A stretch of DNA of 64,000 bases, from contig CALNVZ010003426.1 of assembly GCA_940671915.1 (NCBI GenBank), positions 5,363,873 through 5,427,872 of the forward strand, given 5' to 3'. The stretch is from Paracentrotus lividus. Lineage: Eukaryota; Echinodermata; Echinoidea; Camarodonta; Echinidae. The position numbers were made by a program, and so were the translations under genes. The notes beneath the pieces were generated by a model that saw only the letters and a program-made list of their open reading frames with translations, was not told where the DNA came from and made no database searches. Shown here piece after piece: positions 10,901 through 21,800 of this stretch (position 1 is the first letter of the stretch; each line of letters opens with the position of its first letter).

Positions 10901-11697
10901 ACATCAGCCTTTCTAGTTCCTACCATCATAGAGTAATTAATGGATGAAATGGGCTCATTAAGCATTTTTCACCATTTTCCTTCATTTGGGGCATTTACGC
11001 CAATTTTCGCGGGCGTAAATTAGGCGTTAAACGTTTCGGAAGCAAATTCTCGGTGACCAATTGAAATATAGGTAAGTGTCTACAATGCACAAAATTTGGA
11101 GACAGTACTAGGTGGGACGAAGGGTGATCCTTGACCTTGAACTTGGACTATTTTTGAAATTTCTAAAGTTTGAGGGCGTCCTCCCGCGAAAACGTGACGT
11201 GCTGTCAATTTTTTTTTTTTGCACATCTCTAGACTAGTTGTATTGTCTATCATTGTATATACCAAGATATGCTCATCTTGCCATATTTTTTCTGTCTAAT
11301 GAGCTTCTAAACATGCCCTTCAAAATTTTGCATTTTTTCATCTAAAGCCATTTTCAGAGACCTCTTGCGCTATAACGCAAGGTCCGATTCGCCCCATTGT
11401 ACATTCATTTGGTAGAGCACATAAAGTTCTTTCATTTTGGAAAGAAGGAGTGCCTAATCTGTCAAATTGAAGATACAGCAGCTTCCAAAAGTGGCACATT
11501 TTTACAAAGTCCAACTCTCTGACTGTGCATTGGGTTGCTAAGAAGGCCTGTATCTTAGCAACCGAATGACTTGGGGCAAAATATTTGAGATTCTCCGTCA
11601 GACACTTGAGCGAGTATTTGGTGCAAATTTGAGCAAGAACAAAAGGGGTCGGGTGGCAAAATGCCAAAAAATTGGTTGATTTGATGTGGATTGACCC
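7922..11697. mobile_element. 3.8-kb foldback element: 1.7-kb inverted arms made of sub-repeats of about 195 bp
   Basis: The ends are mirror images: GGGTCAATCCACATCAAATC at 7922 and its reverse complement ending at 11697. A 4-bp direct repeat ATCT flanks both ends (7918-7921, 11698-11701). The arms pair over about 7922-9640 and 9969-11697, leaving a 0.33-kb loop. The outer 0.7 kb of each arm is unique sequence; the inner kilobase consists of units of about 195 bp carrying 'TTAATTACTCATTGATGG' and 'GACAATGACCTTGAAATTGA', returning near 8670, 8869, 9067, 9255, 9452, 9652 and 9837. No transposase. The architecture resembles foldback elements such as the sea urchin TU type. Arm differences are mainly single-base indels in homopolymers. 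Confidence 0.85.
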
Positions 11698-11701
11698 ATC
11701 T

Positions 11702-12759
11702 TCATTGGTCCCATTACAGTACCCATGATTTCCTGAGGCCCCGTAACACGAAGATTTTCGATCAATTGGAAATTTGAAAGAACCGTTCTAATTGATTACT
11801 GGTCAGTATTTTAAACACAAGGCGCATGCAACAATGATTCTGATTGGCAATTGATTGCAAACCTTTGTGTTGCAGGATCCTGGTCATGCTTAATGGATGT
11901 GTGCTTGGAAGTTAAATGTGACTTTAATGGCACACTTCTTTTTCTCCTATGGTTCGTGTAGAGCAATTTGAGAACAGTTGATTGTCTGTTTATGTACCCA
12001 CCACTCCTTACGAAAATGATCGACACGTCCATACGGGCACCATAAGGGGAAATGTAACTGCACCATTAATCATGCAGAACTCGTAAGCTGGTCCTAGGTT
12101 TCATTATTTATTACAAAAACCCTGTGTGAAAAAATGCCAGAATATGCTTAAAATGGTAAGGTGCTGATAACATTTTCGATATTTGAAAAGCTTAAATATC
12201 TAATGCCTTTACATTTTGAAATGAGTTTATGAATTACACACATAAAAATGAATACTGATTTCACCTCCCCTATGAAAATATACTTCTTTTTTTCCCCCAT
12301 TTATTCTCTTTTGTTATCTTTTCAAATGTTATTAGAGAATCCACCAGTGTTTCAGCTCTCAAATTACTGATGAATTAAAAAAAAAAAAAACCATTTACTC
12401 TAATTTTATGGGATGAGGCCACAAAAGGCTTTCATCTTCAATATTGTACTTTATCAACAGGTATGTGCAATTCTATATGTCAAGTATGTATAGTGCCATG
12501 AGCATCATGCCTTGAGCGCTTTAGAAGCTACCGTTTTATCACAGGTTAACCAACATTTTAGTCCCTGATCATGACCAATTGCTACCAAGCAACCTTATTA
12601 GAACCTTTGATAGAATTTCAACCATAGTCATGGGGTATTACATAATTGTTTTTAATGTAACTTATGCTACAGTCTAATCCCATCATAAAGACCTAGGTGT
12701 TTTTTCCTGGTCCAACTTTCTAACATGAACACATATGTGTATTTCGTGGGCTTACAACC
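11702..12759. other. Unique-looking sequence, presumed EIF3M 3'UTR
   Basis: AT-rich, poly-A run near 12377, no convincing exon or repeat recognised. Confidence 0.35.
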
Positions 12760-12900
12760 AGGGGGACATTTCATCGAAGGACTTGTCGGACATTTTATCC
12801 AACAAATTTGCTCTCAGCCAGTCAGATGCAAGCATTTCAGTAGCTTATAACAGTTTGTCGGATAAAACGTCCGACAAGTCCTTTCATGAAACGCCCCCCA
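12760..12900. mobile_element. MITE with terminal inverted repeats
   Basis: The ends GGGGGACATTTCATCGAAGG and CCTTTCATGAAACGCCCCCC are inverted copies, followed inward by 'ACTTGTCGGACATTTTATCC' and its inverse. Total length about 141 bp. The motif is familiar from echinoderm-type genomes, from memory. No clear target-site duplication. Confidence 0.75.
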
Positions 12901-13407
12901 GAACTGACCAAGTCCATTTTTGAAGTGCACCAAATTTCATTCATTGACATTTGTCTGTCACAACTGCATATATCCTCACTGGACATGGATTGCCAGAAAT
13001 GTCTATGTCCTCACAGGACATAGACGGTTCTGGCACACAAACACACCTGAATATACAGGAATTTGGTGGACTCAACTGAATTTTGACAAAAGTGGATATA
13101 AACAGTTCTGGTTTTAAGCCCTCGATGTATTCAGTATAACTAGGTGCTGACAACAAAACCCAATACCTTATTGAAATAAGGTCTAAAAATCTGTACAATC
13201 TTGTATAGATCTGTTCATTAAAATGGGTGTAGACTGTACTTAGATATTGTGGTTTTATCAACTATAGTATTGGCACTGGCAGTCTTGTATTTCCTATGTA
13301 CATACTCCTCTATTATGTATGTTTAATTCTTCTTCAATTAATCTATGATTTAAAACTTGATACAAAGTTTGTATGATTATCAACATAACTTAAAATCATT
13401 TCAGTAA
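12901..13407. other. Presumed 3' end of the EIF3M 3'UTR
   Basis: Contains a short inverted pair of 'GGACAT...ATGTCC'-type words around 12975-13025 but no coding region. Nothing else recognised. Confidence 0.35.
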
Positions 13408-13413
13408 AATAAA
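13408..13413 (+). terminator. Candidate poly(A) signal of EIF3M
   Basis: AATAAA on the + strand, the first canonical signal in a suitable AT-rich context after the stop codon outside the foldback element. Cleavage would fall near 13430. Confidence 0.45.
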
Positions 13414-13476
13414 TAATGATACAATGAAAAGAAAACAAGATTTCAAGCATTTGTTATTTCAATGAGTTTGTTGACA

Positions 13477-13482
13477 TTTATT
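13477..13482 (-). terminator. Candidate poly(A) signal of PIFO
   Basis: TTTATT on the + strand is AATAAA on the - strand, about 0.8 kb past the PIFO stop codon. A closer alternative is the TTTATT at about 13975. If the distal signal is used, PIFO and EIF3M transcripts end within tens of bases of each other. Confidence 0.4.
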
Positions 13483-14277
13483 ACTTTTAAAATATCTGTA
13501 CAATATTTACAAATTTTTAATTCTTTGCGAGGTACACATTTCAGATTGGCATTATAGTTTGACACTCAATAGAACATGAATGATAGAAATTCTTTCATCA
13601 GCTGATAAAAGAGACACATGGAGAGTTTCAAAGAGCTTATAAGATGAGAGAAAGTGGGAGAAAAGGCTGACATCGATATATGCAGGGAAGAAAAAAAAAA
13701 TTGTAGTAAGGCCCCGATAAGGACTACATGAAAATCATATTGAAATGAACTTAATTAAAAAAAAAAAAAAATTTCATCCTCATTAACATTTGTTTTTGCA
13801 TTCACATGGTGAAAGAGAATATAAAAGGAAGATCTGAAAAGTGCAAATTGGATACAAAAAATACATAGATATAAAGATATTGAATATTGCTACATTTAGA
13901 AGTAAGATTATGCAAAGCAAGTTATCATGAGTATATTTCCTACCCTACTTTTTATTTTCTATAAAGAATTGTTTTTATTAAAGCTTGTAACTCTTCTGTA
14001 CCAGTCAGAAACAAGAATAAAAATCAATAAAAACTAGCAGTAAAATATTACAAAGGAAGAAAGATATGTTTTACACGAAGCATACATGTATTTCAAAATA
14101 TGAGAAAATTACAGAATCAAACGAAGTCAATTTGTTTGAACCAAGCAGCAAAAGTAACGGGAAGAAAGATGCTCTCACAAAGAATGGATTCGAAATACAA
14201 ATCCACATTCAAATATTGTTTATTGCAGTCCCTCAAATGGACTAAAAGTCTTTTCAGATAAATTGTTCATCGTATCT

Positions 14278-14786
14278 TCAGTAGTACAAGCTGAGGTACG
14301 CTTCGCGAATCGCAAATTTCCTCTTCTCCTTGAACGTCATGAGTCTGCTCTTTTGTGTTGTTCCTTTGCAATCTTCCGGCATTAGGACGTCTCCGTTTGG
14401 CGGGATCTTGAGAAGCTGAGGACCTCCGAACGTTCCGTGGTAAGCTACTTTCCTGTTCCTTGGTACATCGTGTTCATACGTTCCCGCTCTGTTGAGAAGT
14501 AAATGGGAAGGAAAGATAATAAGTCAGTGTTCATATTATGAATGATAGCTCATGCAGTAAAAACTAACAACATTTTCGAAGTGCACACAGAACTAAAATG
14601 AAATATTTTGAAGTGGGGTATAGAGATGAAGGGAGAGAGAGAGATGATGATTAATTTCATCATTTTTTACAAAAAATTCAAATGCATTTGTACACATTTG
14701 CATACTTATTTCATGGAAATATTGAGAACTAGTCTTTCATTATAACTGTAACCTGATATGGTTAAAACCACCAATAAGTAAAAAAG

Positions 14787-14819
<33 letters not shown>

Positions 14820-16891
14820 AGGTGAAAAAAAACCAACAGAGCACGCAGCCGGAGTTTTTTTTCATAGGATATTAGTGATGGCTCCAACTCCAATGTGATA
14901 TTTGACCTCTAGTAATCTACAAAAAGTGTTTGATATCATCAGAAAGCTATGAATCTCTAGCTTAAGGAAATGCATAAAACAAACCAAATTTAAAAAAAAA
15001 TACAAAAGAAGAGTCTTACCCTGGAGTTAATTCTGTATCGACTGTGTTCCTGTAGAATCTATTGGCTCCGACCTCAAACGGCTTGTTGGATGTTTCAAAG
15101 GTTCTTGGGGCAGACCATTGCGTTTGGTAGGCGGAGGGGCAAGGTGTCTTAGTCTGAGGAACAAAATGAAAGGATTATGTTTATTAATCATTAATAAAGT
15201 CAGTATTATTTGTAAACATATTTCTTATTCACAGGAGGGCCAATTCACAAGAATGACATTCTATTATATTCATTCTGTAGAACATTTAATCAAAAGAGTT
15301 ACGCATATAATTTAATGACTTATATCATGTAATGTTATGAAAGTTTCAAACTGTCTGCACAGAATTATATAAATGAAGACTTTATACATCAGGAATAAAA
15401 GAAATGTTCAAAGAAATGCATACATTTATCACTCGTATTATGACTATTATTACATATATTTATTTACTGGGTATTGCTACAGTCTAATAATTTGTTTTCT
15501 TTCCTTTTATCAATAATCTGAATGTATTTCCCTGGATATATATATTTCTCTATTATATATTTGTCTGTCAGAAAGAAAACTATATATATACTCACTTGGA
15601 ATTCTTTTCGTATCCTTGGTGCTGTTCTAGCTCCCATTGTATACCCCTTCTTGCTGGTTATTTGATGTTCAACATTATACATTGAGGTAGTTTTCTGTGG
15701 AAATACAAAATATAAAGTCAAATATAAAAATAGTTTTTGAATTGTTGTAGTGATAAGTTATTAGAAAAAATATTTTTTATTTTTTTTATTTTGACAGCTA
15801 GAATTCAGGCAGATTACCTGTAAATATGCTCAGCATAAAGACAATAAATTAAAATGAAATAGGCCTATCATTAGACTTTCAAATATTAGAGGCAATTTCC
15901 ATCTAATGATACAATCTTTGAAATATGATGTTTTTGGATATATTTCCACTCACTCGCAATAATATTAATACACTGTCACCGCATCAACAAGATTACGGCT
16001 ATTTTACTTACAATCATGATTAAAAACATTATTTCTTATCAACTTTAAAATGTCACATGTAGAATTAAATATGATTGAAAGTAATTAAACACCATTGCAA
16101 ATAAATCCTAACCAGTAGAAGTCATTATCTGTGAAACTTATATTTACCTCAGCATTATCATAAGTTCCTGGTCCTCTGTTTGGTTTAGTGTCTAGAGCCA
16201 TTCCATTTCCAATCCTATTGACAGGCAAGCTAGCAGGAAAGAGAGGCCGGTGGGCGGTCGTCCCAAACGAAACATTGCTCTTCTTCTCCTTCCCAAGAAG
16301 GGCTGAAAATGAAGTGAAAAGAGAATATTGTTAATATATATATCTCAAATATTATAGGCCTAGGCTACCTCTTCAGGCCTTAGTGGTGAAATAAATACAG
16401 GCCTACCAATAATTATAACACAATAAAGTAACATGTAGGCCTACTAAAACTAAAAAATTAAAGATTTTATTTGTTGCTATATATATATATTCCAAGGACT
16501 TAGGAATTTCCTAATATAGTTATTTTTGAAGTAAAAAAAAATAGTAATTAAAATGGCCAAGCACAATTGGAATAAGAATTTTCCCAGTTTATACTTTGAA
16601 TATTTAATTAGAAAGTAATGCAGAATCTTCATTTTTACGTCACTCAGCATTGATTAAGCCTACTGACATTTATCATTTGAAAATATATAAACTTTAGATA
16701 TACTGATCACGTTCTCGCATATTCAGTTCAGTCACACAACCGCCGGTATTCATTCATATGCGACATAATAATCATATCACCACTCCCAAACTACATGGAA
16801 TATATTAAATGAACTCGAATTTATTCCAAATCCAAATAAGAAATGTATTAAAAACTAGCTTACCTTCTAATGATGGTAACGTTGTTGTCAT
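14278..16891 (-). CDS. PIFO: Pitchfork, ciliary microtubule-associated protein (complete, five exons)
   Basis: On the - strand the exons are 16864-16891, 16148-16302, 15596-15694, 15020-15153 and 14278-14488. They splice by GT-AG with matching phases and encode 208 residues, close to the vertebrate length of about 190. Conserved islands are 'FGTTAHRPLFPA', 'RGPGTYDN' (residues about 53-60), 'KKGYTMGARTAPR' (about 75-87), 'LTPGAGTYEHDVPRN' and the terminal 'REAYLSLYY'. The last two and the 'GYTxGARTA' block are the hallmarks of pitchfork. The PGTY-type words are those of microtubule inner and ciliary proteins such as ODF3/STPG. Pitchfork acts at the ciliary base and in the axoneme, and promotes disassembly of the primary cilium with Aurora A. 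The ATG at 16891 is the only one in the first exon and gives the nine-residue leader MTTTLPSLE. An X-box lies 150 bp upstream. Orthology is from motif recall. Confidence 0.9.
14779..14819. repeat. Poly-A tract in the last PIFO intron
   Basis: Run of about 40 A bases with isolated G interruptions. Low-complexity; length uncertain. Confidence 0.85.
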
Positions 16892-17040
16892 TTTTTAGAT
16901 TTAATACGCTCGATTATTAAGGGTATTTTGCGAGCCTCGCTTGTTGCAGGTTAATTTGTGTGTAACTATAGTATATATGCGAGAGATAAGAATTGCACTG
17001 CAAGCCCGGTGTGATGTGTGGGGCATAAACAATACAACTT

Positions 17041-17054
17041 GTCGTCATAGCAAC
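17041..17054. promoter_or_regulatory. X-box (RFX binding site) upstream of PIFO
   Basis: GTCGTCATAGCAAC matches the ciliary X-box consensus GTHNYYATRRNAAC at every position. It lies 150 bp upstream of the PIFO start codon, the usual distance for RFX-controlled ciliary genes. The site is nearly symmetric, so orientation does not matter. The match to a gene of known ciliary function makes chance less likely, but binding is inferred. Confidence 0.7.
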
Positions 17055-17335
17055 TCAGTGCGACAGGTGTATGGACTCCGGATGCAGGTTTGGAAAGTAA
17101 GAAGTACCCAATTTTTTTTTTGTAATTTTATTTCATTCTTTTTGAGATAGATTTTGATTAGTGAATCGCAAGCAAAGCTGAGAATCCATTAAAGTATATA
17201 ATCACTTTGAACTTTTATATCTAAAGAAAACAATTGGGGGAAAAAAGGTGCCCAACTTTAGCTTTGTGGAAGCTCGAGCTTATTGGGATTGCAGCTGGCG
17301 CTGTTTATGTTTCGCATAATTATTATTTTTCATTA

Positions 17336-17419
17336 TGACGTCAAATGTAAAATGGCGACTTACATGGATGTGCGAAAAACTTTGAAAGATTGATTGAGAC
17401 GAGAGTTCTGAGTTGTTCT
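17336..17419 (+). promoter_or_regulatory. Candidate start region and noncoding first exon of GTF2H1
   Basis: A full CRE palindrome TGACGTCA at 17336-17343 is followed by AAAATGGCGAC at 17349-17359, a YY1-type element often found at or just past the start site of housekeeping genes. About 60 bp on, a strong donor GTAAGT begins at 17420. The nearest fitting acceptor is TCTCTTTGAAAG ending at 18858, 26 bp before the GTF2H1 start codon. A noncoding exon of about 70 nt and a 1.4-kb 5'UTR intron are inferred. The ATG inside the YY1 word opens only a 14-codon frame. Confidence 0.5.
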
Positions 17420-17574
17420 GTAAGTTTTGCTTCCATTTTCTTTTTCTTCAGGTGAGACAGTTCAAATCTGAACCCAAATTTTTGTCGATTTTGTAAACGA
17501 AGTTGACTTCGTACCTCTTTCAGTCAGTGTTTCAAGAGTGTTGCTCAGCAGCTGCATCGCATGCCATTGACACG

Positions 17575-17620
17575 ATCCCCGGCCCCGGCCCGGGCCGGGA
17601 ACTCCGCGGTCGAAACTGCC
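17575..17620. promoter_or_regulatory. Short GC-rich palindromic block in the PIFO-GTF2H1 spacer
   Basis: GGCCCCGGCCCGGGCCGGG and the following CCGCGG word stand out from the AT-rich surroundings. It may be a GC-box-like part of the shared promoter or a structure-forming spot; no factor can be named. Confidence 0.3.
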
Positions 17621-18064
17621 TATCGCGTCGCCACGTCCAGATAGTTTTTTCATGTAAAATTTTTACCTTCTTACTCTTAGCGTCTGATTTCATGAAAAAG
17701 TAGAATATTATATTAAGCCAAACTTCATGATGTCCTTAAGCCTATTCTATTGCTTCTTCATATTCTTAAAAGACTGTTTTATGAAATTAATTTTTAGATT
17801 AATCGATTACAGTGCCGGGGGGGGCTGGAGGGGGGGGGGGTAGTCTAAGTTAGGTCTAGAAAAAACGATTCAGGACTTTCACTTGTAATCGTGAATGCCT
17901 TTTAAAACTTGAATAACCATGACTTGTTCATAGTTACACACAAATAATCTTATTCACTAGTCGTAAAGAAGATCCAGAGGACATTTAACGTTGGTATGAA
18001 ATTAAATTTATTAAACAAACGGCACTCGTCTCACCTAAGTTGATGTGAGGAAGAATTTCTTTTG

Positions 18065-18193
18065 GGCGCTAGTGCAGTTTGGTATCCACTACACACCACC
18101 CTACCCTAACCCTAGTGCGTGGGGGTTGCCGTCCACCCTATCCCTTCACGTAGCAGCAAGCATCGCGGCGGGATGCTTAACTGCACTAGCGCC
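18065..18193. mobile_element. MITE with perfect 8-bp target-site duplication (hAT-like)
   Basis: Terminal inverted repeats GGCGCTAGTGCAGTT and AACTGCACTAGCGCC are perfect. TTCTTTTG occurs on both sides (18057-18064 and 18194-18201). An 8-bp duplication is the mark of hAT transposition. At 129 bp it has no coding capacity. It lies in the presumed 5'UTR intron of GTF2H1. Confidence 0.85.
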
Positions 18194-18884
18194 TTCTTTT
18201 GTAATTGTAGGTCTAACGTTAGAGTCTAGTCTTGCTGATTTGTAAAACAGTCGTTTGGACAGTGTCATCTCTGCAAGTGCAAGCTCAGTAAATAATTTCA
18301 AGGCGAGATTTGACAAATATGGTAGAGGTACCAGTCCACGCAGCCACGCACCGTCTAATACGCGTGATGAGACGCGATATGTGCTCTCAATTTCTTGAAC
18401 AAAAAACAACAAGCCTATAGGTGATATCACAAAAACTTTGGTTTCTTGTATTTTTATGGTTTCATGAAATCATCAAAATACACTTTGTTGAGACAGGAAA
18501 TGAAAATTTACATTCATTTACTGTATGTGCGTCGACTAATGTACCGTTCAGTTTTGACAAAGCAAAATTGACATGGTCGCGGAATCGACTCGGCTTGCGC
18601 ATTTGCCAGATATTTGTGTCGTAGTTTTCTCTATAAATGTTCTTTGGAATATTTAACATTTGATAGAGAGAATGATTTTTTATAAAAACATTTAATTATT
18701 CGACTTTTTAGCAGTTGAAAACAAAGTGCGTGGACTGAGGTACCTCCATAATACCACCTACCGGTATGTGTGGTCAATTTTGAATTGACCATGCAAGTGT
18801 AAGTGGACAAGTACTGGTCTCAGAACCTCAATTTAATTGTATTTTTTCTCTTTGAAAGTTGAAGTAAACTGTGAATCCTTAACC

Positions 18885-21800
18885 ATGGCCACGTCTTCTG
18901 AAGAGGTCTTGCTGGTTGTGAACCAAGTCCGTAGCAGGAAGAGCAATGGGAGTCTATATCTGATGGGAAAACGATTGGCTTGGCAAGAGGACAATAAAGA
19001 TGTCTTCACAGTCAGCCACTACTATGCAGACGTCAAACGTAAGTCTCTTGGTACTGCAATGTCAGTCAATACTTCATACCTCAATACCTAATGTATCAAA
19101 GGATAAGAGTGCAAAGATAAGATTTGGTCAGTAAATAGAGGTACAATATGAACACATCAATTTCATTTGTCAGAGTAGGGCAGTGTAGTAGATCCATATT
19201 GTTCTCCTTGGTTTCTGATTATCGGGGAGGGGGTTTAAATTTCAAATTTGGCTGACTGTATGTACCAAGCGCCTGCTAGCGTTTATTAAGTTCTTTTGTT
19301 GAATCTGTTTCTCAGAAGATAATCATTAAAATGTCTAAAGTGGCAATGCAAATAAAAATGTATTCAAATTTTCTTTCACAAATTGACAATTTTTTCTATA
19401 TTTTATTCAATACTAGTAATTGTCGTGAAATTATATTTTTTCAACAGTCTTAGGAGTGACATAAAAATATAATTTGTGCCAATTTGAGGATCAAAGAGTG
19501 ATCTTGTTTATGTTGATTTTGTTTCTCAGAACAGAGAATCAGTCAAGAGACCAGTTCCAAGGTTCAGCTTCAGATCCTACTCCATAACGGATCCAGCACC
19601 AAGTTTCACTTTGCCAATCGTGACGGCGCTGCAGCTCAGAAGCAAGACCGCACTGATGTCAAGGAGCTACTGCAGCAGCTTCTACCAAAGTTCAGAAGCC
19701 AAGCTAGCAGGGAACTTGAGGAAAAGAACAAGTGAGTTCCAGAATAAATTACCATTCAGGTCTAAGCCAACTTGGTCTATGCATATTGTGGTTCTCTGAA
19801 TCCTTGGGGGGGGGGGGGGAATTTATATGGCTAGAAAAAAATATCACAGAATGAAAGTAACAATGTACATCCAAAGATTGTCTAACATTTACTTAGTCAC
19901 CTTTTTATGAATGCTTCTTCTGCTCATATGTTGCTTTATACTGGGTGAAAAATACAGATTTTAAAAAGTTGATTTCAGTGAAACTGCACATGAAGAAATT
20001 TAGTAAAGAAGTTACAGGTGTGATAGCTTAAAAGATGACATTTTTTCCACTCCTGTTTTATGTCAACAATGTGGTCACAATGACAAATTTAGTGGAAACA
20101 CTTAAATTTGCTTGAACATTGCAATCTCATGAAAATCTAGTCTAAATTAACTTGATTGAGTAAACAGAAAATTTGTTTTCAGTCAAATTGTACTGTGTTC
20201 TACCCGTACAGGATGTTGAAAGATGACCCGGAACTGTTTCAGCTGTACCGTGACTTAGTGATGAGCGGGGTCATGACAGCTGATGAATTCTGGGCTAGCC
20301 GCATCAACGTGAGTGTCCAACCCAATTCACTTTCAAATATCTCTTTATGATGGGTTCAAGTTATACATGAGCTTTGGCAGGTTGAAAATAGATGCATTCC
20401 CATATTCAATTTGAGTGTCTTTAGGCTTGATCACAATGACATACTTTATTGCTTTTAGAATTCTTGAGGCTATCACGCTTAGTAAGGGTAATTTGACTCT
20501 GACATCACAATTCTTTTTCATTTATAGTTAGCATGGTACGTCTTCAAATAAAAATTTTTTAGTGTTATTAGTCAATTTACATTTTAGTGTATTTACTTGA
20601 AGACCCAATATTTACAGAAAATGTTATTTGGCAAGCATGGTATTTGACATTACAGTAGAATTTCCCTAAGCTTTACAGACTGTACCCTGGTCTGGGACCC
20701 TGGTCACATGTAGATTTTTGAAGTTTTGAATTTCTTATTCTCAAGTTGTTTTATTCAGTTTTATTCAGTTCAGTTCAGTTCGTTTTATTCAATTCACTTC
20801 TAAAATGCACAGACAGAGTTGTACGTGACTAAACTTAAGTATTTACAAGACATTGAATCAATATGATAATATTTTACATTTTATTAGAATAAGGCTTAGA
20901 TCTTTATCTTGTTATCATCCTTGGTATTATTCTCATTGTTTTTGTTTAGATGTCTAAGCAAGAGGCTGCGACTGCTTCAACATCGTCCAGCGAGGGCGGT
21001 CAAGGGCAAGGGGTCGGCGTCTCGGCAGCGTTTCTATCAGATATCAAACCTCAGACGGATGGATGTAATGGAGTCAAGTATAACCTGACCGCTGATATCA
21101 TTGACTCTATATTCCGTATATATCCAGCAGGTATGAAAATAGTCAATCCTACCAGCTTTCAGTTCCAAATGCTAAAATTGTACAGTGTAATCCCATTATA
21201 ATGAGTTACTCGGGACCATGCCAATTACCTTGTTATTATATAAATAATGCATGCTCTACCGTGCAACATACTAGATTATGTGCAGGACAAATACTAAATT
21301 ATCCCGAAGGCACATTTATTTCACCGAGGCCGTAGGCCGAGTTGAAACAGATGTGCACGAGGGATAATTTAGTATTTTGAGTTCACATAGTCAGTAATGT
21401 TGCATTAATAGAGCATGCACTATTTATTATAGTAAATAGACCCCTAGATATTTGACCTTGCCTAATCTGGTTTTATCTTTGCCAATGTTTGCCAAACTTT
21501 TGGTGCTAATTAAGCTATTGTGACGTATATTGTTGCTCCGCGTATCTATTGTTGTGCGCACCATTTTACTGTTATTACGCGCTAGCGCAACTAAGCAACA
21601 TAACAAAAAACCGTTCAACATAACAAAAAAGCGTTCAACATACCAGAATGTTGAACGACACGTGACACCCTTTCAACCAATCACAGCTCGTAAAATACTA
21701 CCACTATTTACTATAACAAAATATTGCTATACTGAACATATACCGGTAGACACATGTATTCATGTTTGACATCAGGAATGGGAGACTTGCCTCGTTATAA

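Larger units (their letters stand above)
7845..13430 (+). other. Presumed EIF3M 3'UTR with transposon insertions
   Basis: No AATAAA lies between the stop codon and the foldback element that starts 77 bp later. A good AATAAA is found only at 13408-13413. If that signal is the one used, the 3'UTR is about 5.6 kb, of which 3.8 kb is the foldback element and 0.14 kb a MITE at 12760. Inference from signals only; an earlier, non-canonical poly(A) site would shorten it. Confidence 0.45.
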
